A DNA stretch of 64,000 nt, taken from contig JAUJYZ010001417.1 of assembly GCA_033675265.1 (NCBI GenBank), positions 1 through 64,000 of the forward strand. The letters are read 5' to 3'. This DNA comes from Actinostola sp. cb2023. Lineage: Eukaryota; Cnidaria; Anthozoa; Actiniaria; Actinostolidae. The notes under the pieces are model-generated. The model was not told the origin of the DNA, ran no database searches, and was given only the letters and a program-made list of their open reading frames with translations. This document shows, piece after piece, positions 22,315-33,228 of the stretch (position 1 is its first letter; the number at the start of each line of letters is the position of its first letter). Position numbers and translations under genes: made by a program.

Positions 22315-22497
22315 TCATATAGAGCGGGAAACTGGGTTCGAGTTGAGACCGCAAAGCATGTATGGATTGTTTGGAAGGACAGAATCACATTCGACTATTG
22401 ATTCCCGTGGAAGTTTAGCTCCTGGGATGTCTTCTTCGGTGAGTAAAATATGTTCTTTAGATGGGACTGTCGAGTTATCTTTTACGAAGGACGCCAT
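22315..22497 (-). pseudogene. N-terminal fragment of a transposon-type ORF (LLTEEDIPGA motif)
   Basis: An ATG-initiated minus-strand frame of 60 codons contains EHILLTEEDIPGAKLPRES. LTEEDIPGA-LPR followed by a KRWL-CRG SAP-like helix pair is a motif I recognise from metazoan transposon-associated proteins. Here the frame runs instead into sequence that forms a foldback (22323-22380 with 22508-22578) and stops. No downstream exon was seen. The assignment rests on one short motif. Confidence 0.35.
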
Positions 22498-22580
22498 TAC
22501 TATTTTTGTCCTTCCAACAATCCATACAATCCATACATGCTTTGCGGTCCCAACTCGAACCCAGTTTCCCGCTCTATATG
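22316..22580. repeat. Foldback around a short ORF fragment
   Basis: GCGGGAAACTGGGTTCGAG at 22323 is mirrored by CTCGAACCCAGTTTCCCGC at about 22553. Arms are about 57 bp, with one internal 9-bp duplication (AATCCATAC) in the right arm. Part of the right arm is carried into the duplicated unit at 25700-25780. Confidence 0.8.
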
Positions 22581-22583
22581 GAA

Positions 22584-23672
22584 AGGTCGAGGCTAAAAGG
22601 GATGCCTCAAAAGGACCTTATTAAATATTCATTTCCATGACGTCAGTCGACGCTCTCCGAAAGAGTTCTCGGGTTTCGTGTTTTTTTTTTTTGATCGACT
22701 GATCGACTGGAATTTCGAGAACTGCATTATATTGAGCCAGGGGCGTTAACGTTTTGGTAATAATAATGCGGAAAAAAGCGGGAATATTTTAAATTTTAAA
22801 ATAACTAAATCCCTGCTGTACTCATGGATTCGCTATCACTACTTGAAAAGTTGAACAAAATAATATACGACTCACTAGTGTCAGTGACTATGCTAAAGAT
22901 ATATAGAAGAAACAGCATAGGCAAGCTCTAATGCAGTTCGAAACCATCACAACGACTCGATTTTCTTCATTTTATAGCAAATATATGAGCTCGTCCCGGC
23001 CTGTATCCCTGGTGAGGTATACTTTAATCGGCTGTCAGTGTTCTGCAGCTTGCAAGATCGGTTTTGGCATGAAAAGTTGCAGTAAGGCGTAAGAGTTACG
23101 TTATTTTTTGCTTCAGTGTGCCACATTTATTTGTTTCTCTCAGGAGGTCATCGGGTATGATTTTTATTTACTACCGAGAAAAATCGAAATGAAATGCTCT
23201 TTGGCAAGTTAAGAAATTGACACAAAAAACAATACCGCGCGCTGTACATGTCTAGACGGTGTACCAGCAGGGTCTTTGAAGAGTTTCATTTTAAAAATCA
23301 CTTTCGGAGGCAATTGTTTGGGAACTGACACGAGGGCGAACTGTTTTGAGGAAAAGTTTTTTTTTCTTGTGTAGACATGGATAGTATAGAGTTTACTGGA
23401 GAGGAATCAATACGATTAAAATGAGGTCAGCGTTTATAGGTTGTGACACTATACGTGATTCTGAACAAATATTCTCCGATAAAAATTAACATACAGTGAT
23501 AATCGAAGATACTCATCACTCCATCATAATAAATAAAAACAACTTTCAGTACATATATATTGAATTTGATTCTTCGGGAAATCAGCTCGGGGGATTGTCG
23601 TACATTATCCGTGACGTCGTGGAATTGAATATTTAATGAGGTCCTTTTGAGGCATCCCTTTTAGCCTCCACC
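22584..23672. mobile_element. Non-autonomous element, 1.09 kb, TIR GGTCGAGGCTAAAAGGG, 9-bp TSD
   Basis: Left end GGCTAAAAGGGATGCCTC is mirrored at the right by GAGGCATCCCTTTTAGCC, with arms of about 60 bp that include GACGTCA/GACGTCG. ATATGGAAA flanks the second copy (25789-26876) on both sides; in this copy a CTG intervenes on the right. A 9-bp duplication is typical of Mutator-like elements (8 bp would suggest hAT). No coding capacity. Confidence 0.75.
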
Positions 23673-24085
23673 CTGATATGGAAAAGGCGAATAGCTGTCC
23701 GACGAAAACACTTCATTGTGAAGCGCATAGAGCATTTATGGATGTGCGTTATTTAAATGTCATATTTTGAAAAGCTACAGCTGCTATACACGGATGGGTG
23801 CCCCTCACGGGCTGCCTGCGTTACTGGGGTTGGGTTCCGGCTGTAACACAGCTAGGCTAGGTTATCGGCTGCAACATGTACAGACATCACACATCGGACC
23901 ATTACGTGACTCGAGTTTCCAACTGCTTGAGATCGCTGCCTAAGCAGGGTCATTAGTTCCATTAGTACCATAGTTGTATATTTATTTACTACTTTAATAG
24001 CACATTACAACAACAAGTTACAAGAGTTCAGTAGTTAATCACTACGCGAGGCACATCCAAAATGACTGCACGATCTCACTGTACG

Positions 24086-24325
24086 TTATTCGCCATCATC
24101 TGCATCATTCTGGTCTTGCTCTGGAGATTTCCTTCCATTTTGTGCATCCATATCATCAACTGTAACAGGCGATTTGGAACGTGATCGCGAATTGGGAGAC
24201 TGTGAAAGTGATCGGGATCTCGACTTGGAACGTCTTGGATAATCAGATCGGGATCGTGACCTTGAACGTGACCTTGAACGTGACCTTGAACGTGACCTTG
24301 AACGTGACCTTGAACGTGACCTGGA
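24086..24325 (-). pseudogene. Captured last exon of an SR-type splicing factor (RS domain)
   Basis: After a good acceptor (CGTCGTCAG) the minus strand encodes about eleven Arg-Ser dipeptides, then SDYPRRSKSRSRSLSQSPNS, a Lys-Ser-Pro stretch, and an acidic end QNDADDGE before the stop. This is the layout of the C-terminal RS domain of SR proteins. A 3' UTR-like stretch follows, with AATAAA at 23986-23981. No RNA-recognition-motif exon was seen upstream on the minus strand. Upstream sequence is instead part of another repeat, so it looks like a captured terminal exon. A second copy, split by the transposon, lies at 27287-27348 and 36112-36295. Confidence 0.65.
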
Positions 24326-24689
24326 CTGACGACGATGGCGGTAGGACCACAACCAATCAGGACACGCGTAAGAATGAGAATTGGCGATAGCCAATCAGAA
24401 GCTATTATATATAATCGTGCTACTATGCTGGGGGTCCAGAACAAGGAATCCTGCACTGAATTCGCAGACTGATTATACCGTGGTTTAGTTTGGATGCGAG
24501 CGCAGGCTATATTTTGCTGGTGTTTTAATTTTGACAAATGTTTTGAGGTGGACGTCGCCATTTTGCCTCCGACCGAGTGAGAGCTGAGGGACTGGGCTAA
24601 AAAACTGACAGGCATGCGCAGTTGTTCTTTACGTCTTAGCGAAGACGAGAACATGTTTTTGTACCTTTTATACTATCACGTTCGCGACC

Positions 24690-24852
24690 GAGGTAAGGCC
24701 CGTCTTAGATAAGAACAGCTCCAAATCCTGTCCGTGGCTTACGCTAGACGCGGCTTATATAAGTCGCCAACGAAGTTTTTGTATCATTTATACGCGTGCT
24801 TCGCGTCTTATGTAAGCCGCGGCTTATTTGGTCTCGTATAAATGGCCCTATT
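24690..24852. repeat. Interspersed repeat fragment with GCCGCGGCTTA
   Basis: Contains TATGTAAGCCGCGGCTTAT and the end CTCGTATAAATGGCCCTA. Also present at 36660-36822 (within the duplicated unit) and inverted at 19108-19220. Confidence 0.7.
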
Positions 24853-25488
24853 GTGTAATCCCAAAGAATATGATTGATGAAAGATGATGGTGTCATTTCA
24901 GCATTTCAGCAGAAGAGCAATCAAACACCCATGCATGGCACTCCGCAGAAGTAAAGATAAATCATGCCAAACACACAAAGCTTCTACACAGAGACAAAAT
25001 TACATACTCCGACAAACCCCACCAAACACTTCAGGACAAGTCAAACTCTTGAGCAATCAATGCAGACATTCCTGATTCTAAAGAGATTATTTGTAGAGTT
25101 GTGAAAGGTGAAATGATGAAGGACTTTTTGGTTGAACATATCTTTTTCAAAATGCAGAAAAGAAATTTCATTGTCTTCAATCCAGAATTGTGTATTCTTT
25201 CAGGCTTTCAGTTTATTTACTCGGTAAAGCTATGTTGCTACACACCAAGAATATCAAATAAAACCAAAAGAAACTACAATGAAAATAATAAATAAGTATA
25301 AACTAAAGGAAGATAAGAAATTATAGTATTGTAGTAGTCCAGACTGTCAACACTGACATCTTGGTACATTTTGATTTGTCAGGTTGAAACCGTATGGGTC
25401 ATCCAAATAAATTATTTTCACTTGAAATACGACTTTTGAAGCATCTAATTAAAGTTAATCCGCCTTCACCAGACCTAGCTTTCCTTGC

Positions 25489-25650
25489 CCAAAGGTCTCC
25501 CCTCCCCGCCCATAGGTCTCCCCTCCCCGCCCATAGGTCTACCCTCCCCGCCCATAGGTCTCCCCTCCCCGCCCATAGGTCTGCCCTCCCCGCCCATAGG
25601 TCTCCCCTCCCCGCCCATAGGTCTCCCCTCCCCGCCCATAGGTCTCCCCG
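25489..25650. repeat. 21-bp minisatellite, short allele-like array (about 8 units)
   Basis: Units with core CCCCGCCCATAGGTCTCC. The same array in the second duplicate (37459-41060) has about 170 units. Single-base variants (A or G replacing C after GGTCT) appear in the same order in the first units of both arrays. Confidence 0.95.
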
Positions 25651-25687
25651 AAGGAGACGAAGGACGAAGGACGAAGGACGACGAAGG

Positions 25688-27348
25688 ACGAAGGACGCCA
25701 TTACTATTTTTGTCCTTCCAACAATCCATACAATCCATACATGCTTTGCGGTCCCAACTCGAACCCAGTTTCCCGCTCTATATGGAAAGGTCGAGGCTAA
25801 AAGGGATGCCTCAAAAGGACCTTATTAAATATTCATTTCCATGACGTCAGTCGACGCTCTCCGAAAGAGTTCTCGGGTTTTTCGTGTTTTTTTTTGATCG
25901 ACTGATCGACTGGAATTTCGAGAACTGCATTATATTGAGCCAGGGGCGTTAACGTTTTGGTAATAATAATGCGGAAAAAAGCGGGAATATTTTAAATTTT
26001 AAAATAACTAAATCCCTGCTGTACTCATGGATTCGCTATCACTACTTGAAAAGTTGAACAAAATAATATACGACTCACTAGTGTCAGTGACTATGCTAAA
26101 GATATATAGAAGAAACAGCATAGGCAAGCTCTAATGCAGTTCGAAACCATCACAACGACTCGATTTTCTTCATTTTATAGCAAATATATGAGCTCGTCCC
26201 GGCCTGTATCCCTGGTGAGGTATACTTTAATCGGCTGTCAGTGTTCTGCAGCTTGCAAGATCGGTTTTGGCATGAAAAGTTGCAGTAAGGCGTAAGAGTT
26301 ACGTTATTTTTTGCTTCAGTGTGCCACATTTATTTGTTTCTCTCAGGAGGTCATCGGGTATGATTTTTATTTACTACCGAGAAAAATCGAAATGAAATGC
26401 TCTTTGGCAAGTTAAGAAATTGACACAAAAAACAATACCGCGCGCTGTACATGTCTAGACGGTGTACCAGCAGGGTCTTTGAAGAGTTTCATTTTAAAAA
26501 TCACTTTCGGAGGCAATTGTTTGGGAACTGACACGAGGGCGAACTGTTTTGAGGAAAAGTTTTTTTTTTCTTGTGTAGACATGGATAGTATAGAGTTTAC
26601 TGGAGAGGAATCAATACGATTAAAATGAGGTCAGCGTTTATAGGTTGTGACACTATACGTGATTCTGAACAAATATTCTCCGATAAAAATTAACATACAG
26701 TGATAATCGAAGATACTCATCACTCCATCATAATAAATAAAAACAACTTTCAGTACATATATATTGAATTTGATTCTTCGGGAAATCAGCTCGGGGGATT
26801 GTCGTACATTATCCGTGACGTCGTGGAATTGAATATTTAATGAGGTCCTTTTGAGGCATCCCTTTTAGCCTCCACCATATGGAAAAGGCGAATAGCTGTC
26901 CGACGAAAACACTTCATTGTGAAGCGCATAGAGCATTTATGGATGTGCGTTATTTAAATGTCATATTTTGAAAAGCTACAGCTGCTATACACGGATGGGT
27001 GCCCCTCACGGGCTGCCTGCGTTACTGGGGTTGGGTTCCGGCTGTAACACAGCTAGGCTAGGTTATCGGCTGCAACATGTACAGACATCACACATCGGAC
27101 CATTACGTGACTCGAGTTTCCAACTGCTTGAGATCGCTGCCTAAGCAGGGTCATTAGTTCCATTAGTACCATAGTTGTATATTTATTTACTACTTTAATA
27201 GCACATTACAACAACAAGTTACAAGAGTTCAGTAGTTAATCACTACGCGAGGCACATCCAAAATGACTGCACGATCTCACTGTACGTTATTCGCCATCAT
27301 CTGCATCATTCTGGTCTTGCTCTGGAGATTTCCTTCCATTTTGTGCAT
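25688..27348. repeat. Tandem duplication unit, copy 2, left part
   Basis: Matches 22484-24147. Ends precisely at GTGCAT (27343-27348), the target site of the transposon. It includes a second copy of the 1.09-kb element (25789-26876) with a clean ATATGGAAA duplication on both sides. Confidence 0.92.
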
Positions 27349-27724
27349 TACGGAGCCCCCTAAGGGACATGCACACTTTTTTTTGGCTGCGACTTTTAGT
27401 GTGACTTTTAGTGTGACTTGCAAGTTTTACTGCGACTTTTACTGCAAGTTTTACTGCGACTTTTTAAACTGCAAGTTTTACTGCAAGTTTTGCTGCGACT
27501 TTTGGTGCAAGTTTTACTGCGACTTTTGGTGCAAGTTTTACTGCGACTTTTGGTGCAAGTTTTACTGCGACTTTTGGTGCAAGTTTTACTGCGACTTTTG
27601 GTGCAAGTTTTACTGCGACTTTTGGTGCAAGTTTTACTGCGACTTTTGGTGCAAGTTTTACTGCGACTTTTACTGCAAGTTTTACTGCGACTTTTGGTGT
27701 AAGTTTTCGGGAAAGACCGCTGAC
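27349..27724 (+). repeat. Left terminal inverted repeat of the transposon, with 24-bp minisatellite
   Basis: After about 75 bases of unique TIR comes a run of units built on GCAAGTTTTACTGCGAC followed by TTTTGGT or TTTTACT. It ends in TTTTCGGGAAAGACCGCTGA. The ligase start codon lies 46 bases further on. The open frames across it (KFYCDFWC-type octapeptides) are periodicity artefacts of a 24-bp repeat. Confidence 0.93.
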
Positions 27725-27769
27725 ACAATCATTCCAAGAAACTGCACGTGTGTTGTATAGCTTGTTGTT

Positions 27770-30700
27770 ATGGCGGACGAGATAGAGGTAAGTTTTTTGT
27801 CTTTATTTGATCGATTTTTTGATATAAACGACGTGTTTTGCATCCAGCTAGTAGTCTGCTCAGTTTCTTTTTGGTTCTTGAAGGTTCTTGTATTCATAAT
27901 AAAGCATGTATTGTGTATTAAACAATGCCGAGAGAACAATATGGCAGGACTAATCTTAAGTTATAAACGATACAAATGTCAATCGATCTTTAATTATTGT
28001 ACGTATATTTCTGGACATTAATACCTAAGCCTAAGGTAGTTCGATAATAAATGTGAAAACGAGAAGAAACCTTTTAAGATTAAAACATTGTTGTTACATT
28101 TGTTTTGAAGGAAGTATGCTCCTTCTTGAGGAAAAGGGACGTCAAAGAAAGCGTTTTAAAGACATTCAAAGAACAGAAGGTAACTTAAATTAAGAGACAT
28201 TAAGCTTAATTTAGATTTTATCTCTAACATGTATGAATATATTTGTACTTAATTTTGAGCAAAGAAGTATTACATGTAAAGACAAATCCTATGAATCTGG
28301 ATCCATATTATATTAAAGCTTACAGTAAGCTTAAAATATAATAGCACATGTGAACAGTCCGGGTTAAGTTATATAGCCAAATCTGCTTGAATGCTTTAAA
28401 TTTTGTTTCTTAGACATGCACTCAATGTACCTTCCCTACTTGTCGATTTTTCTTGGTAATAATCTGGAAGAATTTTAAAGGATAAGTTTGCATATTTCAT
28501 ATTATTAGATTATATTAATATTTAATAATTACTATCAATATATATTTTTCCATTAACATTGATCCTTTTATTGTAAGGTAACTATACTGTATGTCAGACT
28601 TTTAACCTGCTTTGACTAACTTAAGCTTTAAGCTACTTGTAGGAGTACAATGTATTAGCCACTATCAAATCGAGCAGGGGACTGGGAATGAGTTTATTAG
28701 AACTAATGCAATTACGAAATTAAGTTCATGACATGAAACAGCATGTCGAAATTAGTATCTGTGCAAAGTTTGATGTGATTTGGGCGAATTCTGTCGGAAT
28801 TATAAACTTTTGAAACTGTGTTGTCCAGCCAAAATTTTACAGTGAATGTATGGTTTGGATGGACAACGTCAAAAATTTACAGAGTTTGTATGTGAAAATA
28901 GACATCTTTGATGCCCTCTAGCATCGTCAATATTAAGCCGAAGTTCACCAAACTTTTCAGACCAGCTAAGTTTGGTCTGCTCTCTCAAAAAATGATGCCC
29001 AATTTCACTAATATCAAATTGAATTAGTTTTACGGACTTGGTACCAGTTCCCTGCTCGATTTGGAAGTGGCTAATTTGACTGTAAAATTCTACAATTTTT
29101 GATATTAGAAATAAATACTAATATAATAAATAATAATGTAAATCTAAAATGTTTGCTTGTGCATGTTTGTATTGATATTGAAATTGTACAGAAATTCATG
29201 TGTTTATTGTTACATGTTTTCTCCCATTATAGATAGATTATCAAGCAGTATCAATGGCATCTAATGAAGACCTGCACCAACTTGGGCTTGTCATGGGAGA
29301 CGTTTTCAGTCTAAAGCACTTTTCACAAGGAAAACTTGCAGAGGTGGAGAATTTGGAAAATCATGCCGAGAAGAAAAGGCTTCTTGAGAACATTCTCAAA
29401 GGATCATTAGGGCGAAAGAAAACTGGTGCACTGTCAAGTACCAAAACATCTGGAATGGCCATATCAGCAAAGAAAAACCAAAGAAAAGTGCATCTGGGAT
29501 GGCTTCACTTTTGTGAAAAAAGTAAACAGTACACCCAAGTGAGATTAAACAAGGGAGGTGGGACAAGATCAATAGATGTACCAACTGAATCAGGCACACA
29601 AGACGTAATTGAATTGGGGAAGGAACTCTTCTTTCCAGATGGATCAAGTAATTTTTTGGTGCTGTTGAGGATATGGACTTTTCCCTGTGTAATTTCAAAC
29701 GCCAAAAGGTTAATGATGAAGTAAAGAATCTGGCATTCACATTACAAAGATATATTGACCAGTGTAAGATGACCAGAATAACCTTATATTTGCAAAGCGA
29801 GAAGAAGAAACAAAGAAAGGGACAGCCTGATACATTGACAGTTTCTTCAGACACTTCTGATAGTGATAGTGGTGATTCTGAATTAATGCAACCAGTCTTT
29901 GACCTTGCCAACTCACAGTCTTTGCAAGAGAGAAGGCAACTTATTGCTCAACAAGACATAGCATACAGGGAGTCTCTAGAGGCTGATAAAGGGAAAGGAA
30001 AATGCAAAAGATTAAAATTGATTCAAGACATGAATGATGTTGAGCGTCAAGAGAAGCTAATGCTGGCAAGGAAGGCAAGAGTCCCAGACCAGCCACTCGA
30101 TATAGAGGAAAAGGTTGTTGTTCGTGTGCGTCACACTGTACTAGGTGTTGTAGAAAGGCCATTCAAGCCGGATAATCTAATGTCCACAGTATATGATTGG
30201 GTGGGCTCACTAAACCTTACACCAGAACACTTTGTCTTAAGTACATTCAAGTACAATGATTATTATTACAAGGACATTTTGCCTGGTGAACCTATAACCT
30301 CTTCTGTCCTCAACATGAGGGAAAGTGAATATACTCCATCTCTTGGGTATGATAATGTTAATTTTAAAGGATTTGGTGAGTTTGATCCAATAGATGATAG
30401 TAGTACTACTATTGGGCAAATTGATGTTGATGGCATTTTGTCAAGCACCATTCCAGTGTCACCTTGCTTGCCAAGTAAAATCATGGAAGATGATGACAGG
30501 TGGGTAATGTTCAATAACTAAATTCATTTGAAATTTATTGGGGCTACATGTGCAACAATTTTTGATATCACTTTATAAGGTAAATAATCAAAAGGAAAGC
30601 TTCCTATAAGCAACCACAAAGGCTTGGTCATCTCCCCAATGCCCCTCCCCCCACATACATGTACACACATACACACAGTACATGTGTACACATGCACACG

Positions 30701-33228
30701 CACACACAAGAAAGACAAATTATTTTTTTACAATAACCTAGCGTAATCTCGCAATCTGATTGGCTCTCAGCCATTGTCAATAAGAGTACAGACAATGGAA
30801 AACCGCTTGCGATTTGTTAAATAATTGTTTCAAGACTATTATCTATAAGGGTGGTTGGACACTATGGAATCCTTTAAGTAACTGAACCTCAATGATGCTG
30901 AAAAATTTGGAATTTAACATTGGTTTCAATCATTTATTGATAGGTCAGGTAGAAGGGTAGTACTTGAGCTAATTAACAAGCAAATTAATGTAATGTAACT
31001 TTGTTGTTCTCTCATTAAGTGAACCTGAACATCCTACTTTCAGTGGAGCAATCTTAGCTGATGATCCAAAGGCATCAGAGACTCAGGTGTGTATCAAGTT
31101 GATTTTTAAGCACATTATAGTATTTTGCAGTGTACTAAGTTTTCATTCATTATCATGTTGTAAAAGAGAATTAATCAGTGTTTTAGACAAAATTATGACT
31201 GAATTATTATTAACTCAATGTTTTTGATGCTTTAGGATAAAGATCCAGGATACTGGTTTCGACAGCACTACTTGCCAAAGTTGGAGAGTGATCAAAAGAA
31301 GACAAACATGAGAAATAAAGTAACTATGTTGTGTGTACTAACTTTATTTGTCATTTCTGATTAATATCCAATCACTAATCACTAACATTAAATGTTAGTG
31401 CAACTCTCTGAAACTCTTTCTCTAATACACTGTAACGAGTCACGCTATATCTCTGGTAGATGTCTGTCAACGACTTGTCACTCCCTTAGATTACGTTTCA
31501 CTGTTTACATGTGTGATTACAAATACTGAGTGTAAACTCACGTAGTATGATGTACGTAGTTGATTGTGTAATTATTCCGTAATAAACCACGTAATCACCC
31601 TCAGTCTGTCAATAAACCTTCCAAGATCTAGTCGTACTTGTGTCTTCGTCTAGTCGATACTCGACACGTTACAATACATTTTATATATCTATGTCCTGGG
31701 GGGACTCCTATATATAGAATGACGGGGATGCTCGTCGAAAATTTTGAAAATGACCCCTAAAAGGTACCTGAGTGTTAATCCTGGTGGGCGTGGCAACATA
31801 AGATTTTTACCCCTAAAAGGTATCAGCTAAATAACAACAAATTTTAACTTTACCGATGAGTGTTAAGTGAAATGAGATAAATCAGATGATTAAAGTTGTT
31901 ATTGTTGTAATTTGTATCTCTGGTATCTTATTTACTAAAACACCCTAAAAGGTACCAGCTCTGTCTCTGTTAGTCCAATAAAATTTGAGACACCCTAAAA
32001 GGTACCAGATCGCTGATTTTGACCCCTAAAAGGTACGACGAGCATCCCCGTCATTTTCCAATCGGAGCCCCCCCCCCCCCCCCCCCCGGGATCTATGTAT
32101 TGAAATTGTTAAATTTTGAGATAAATTTTACCTTATTACTTCCTTTAGAACATCTTGGAATGGAAAACTGAAGCACTAGAAGATATTACTGAGTCTGGAG
32201 ATACAAAGATTCTTTCTATAGATCGTAATATTATTGTTCAGGATATGCTACAATTTTATAGCAATAATGATACTGTAGATTCAATTTTAAGTGTTCGATT
32301 TAAAGATGAACCTGCCATTGATTTTGATGGGGTTAAACGTGAAGCATTCACACTTTTCTGGGAGAAAGCTTTTCCACTTTATTTTGAGGGCACTGCTTCA
32401 TATGTATCCCGTATTTCACCATCAATAGAGGAGAGCATTTACATATCACTGGGTAGAATTCTGTCTCATGGTTATGTCATGGCAGGGGTCTTTCCAACAT
32501 TGATTAACAAGGTTTTCTTTACTATAATTTTATGCGGAAAGGAGAGTGTGAGTGACGATGATTTTCTAGAGGGTTTCCTGGAATATGTAAGTTCATATGA
32601 TAGCATTAAGCTGAAAAAGATTTTGGAAGAGTGCAGTGGTGATAAGCTTTCACGTGTTAGCACTGATTTCTTAATTGAATTGTTGTCAGAGTTTGGGGTC
32701 ACTAAGATGCCCAATGTAAATAATTTAAAGTCAATAATTATTAGTGTTGCCAAAACAGAACTGTTCAGCAAAACTATAATGGCGGCAAATGCAATTAAGG
32801 AAGGGCTTTGCAAGGGTGCACAGGGTAAGATGTGGCTGTCTGCCACACCAGAGTTGGTAAATGACCTTTACAAGTCACTACAAGTAACAACAGAAAAAAT
32901 TCTCTCCCTTATTTCCATTCATGACTCTTATGACTTGACAAAGGGTAAAGAGGTAGTTTTAACATATTTCAAGAGATATGTAAGAGATCTGGATGGAAGG
33001 GAATTGGCACGCTTTCTGCGTTTCATAACAGGAAGTTCTGCTCTTGCAGTTTCTTCCATCAAGGTTATATTCCATACACATGTTGGAACTTTGCCACATA
33101 TTAGTGTCCATGCCTGCTCAGCAGTGGTAGATTTACCCTCATGTGGGTATGACAGTTTTTCAGACTTCCGTTCTCAAATGAATGAAGTACTAAATAATGC
33201 AGATACTTGGAAATTTTCTCTTGCCTAA
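27770..33228 (+). CDS. Transposon-borne SAM-UBX-HECT E3 ubiquitin ligase-like protein, six exons, one frameshift
   Basis: Exons: 27770-27787 (MADEIE), 28111-28179, 29233-30499, 31020-31086, 31236-31319, 32149-33228 (stop), all GT-AG. Residues 1-90 form a SAM-like helical domain (EEVCSFLRKRDVKESVLKTF, then SNEDLHQLGLVMGD). About residue 325 begins a UBX/ubiquitin-like domain (VVVRVRHTVLGVVERPFKPD). Residues of about 545-861 form a HECT-type domain: RFKDEPAIDFDGVKREAF, then RFLRFITGSS, then HISVHACSAVVDLPSCGYDS with candidate catalytic Cys825, 36 residues from the end as in active HECT ligases. The T run at 29652-29657 is one base short; adding one T makes the exons sum to 862 codons. AATAAA lies at 33491. 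Genes of the G2E3-like HECT group resemble the C-terminal half. Role in transposition is unknown. It could modify host proteins or be a captured host gene. Confidence 0.85.
28655..29074 (+). mobile_element. MITE of the CGAGCAGGGGACTGG family, full-length, in ligase intron 2
   Basis: Left TTAGCCACTATCAAATCGAG and right CGATTTGGAAGTGGCTAA are inverted, with AGGGGACTGG / CCAGTTCCCT further in. About 420 bp. The truncated relative at 3488-3855 lies in an ADH5 intron. Confidence 0.8.
31430..31673 (+). mobile_element. Solo-LTR-like element, 244 bp, TSD ATACA
   Basis: Starts CTGTAACGAGTCACGC and ends GACACGTTACA, i.e. an LTR-like TG...CA with the inverted TGTAACG/CGTTACA. ATACA at 31425-31429 and 31674-31678 gives a 5-bp target duplication. 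It contains two AATAAA signals (about 31579 and 31611). No internal retroelement genes are present. Located in ligase intron 5. Confidence 0.7.
31695..32090. mobile_element. hAT-like MITE, 8-bp TSD ATCTATGT
   Basis: ATCTATGT at 31687-31694 is repeated at 32091-32098. Ends CCTGGGGGGACTCC and GGAGC followed by a run of 20 or more C then GGG are inverted. Further in, GACGGGGATGCTCGTC pairs with GACGAGCATCCCCGTC. The interior repeats CCCCTAAAAGGTA several times. An 8-bp duplication fits hAT. A related copy is at 33991-34312. Confidence 0.8.
32068..32087. repeat. Poly-C tract inside a MITE terminus
   Basis: An expanded C run in the right inverted end of the hAT-like MITE, longer than the matching G run at its left end. 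Confidence 0.9.

Larger units (their letters stand above)
22484..25687. repeat. Tandem duplication unit, copy 1 (3.2 kb, uninterrupted)
   Basis: Starting at ACGAAGGACGCCATTAC, this sequence recurs at 25688 with an offset of about 3,204 bp. It continues in step to 27348, then resumes at 36112 after the transposon insertion and runs into the minisatellite. Differences seen by eye are few (homopolymer lengths, CTG at 23673), so the duplication is young. It contains a MITE (22584-23672), an SR-protein last exon (24086-24325), a half copy of the 21130-22257 repeat, an AT-rich segment, and eight 21-bp minisatellite units at its end. Confidence 0.92.

Noticed and set aside
24181..24390. Plus-strand frame LNVTLNVTLNVT
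   Set aside because: Antisense of the RS-dipeptide codons; the minus strand is the coding one.
25495..25650. CRISPR-like array
   Set aside because: Units are contiguous 21-bp repeats with no unique spacers, in a eukaryotic genome; a minisatellite.
27408..27728. TKSRSKTC and CDFWCKFY repeat frames in the terminal repeats
   Set aside because: 24-bp periodicity keeps frames open on both strands; present in both termini as inverted copies, so structural rather than coding.
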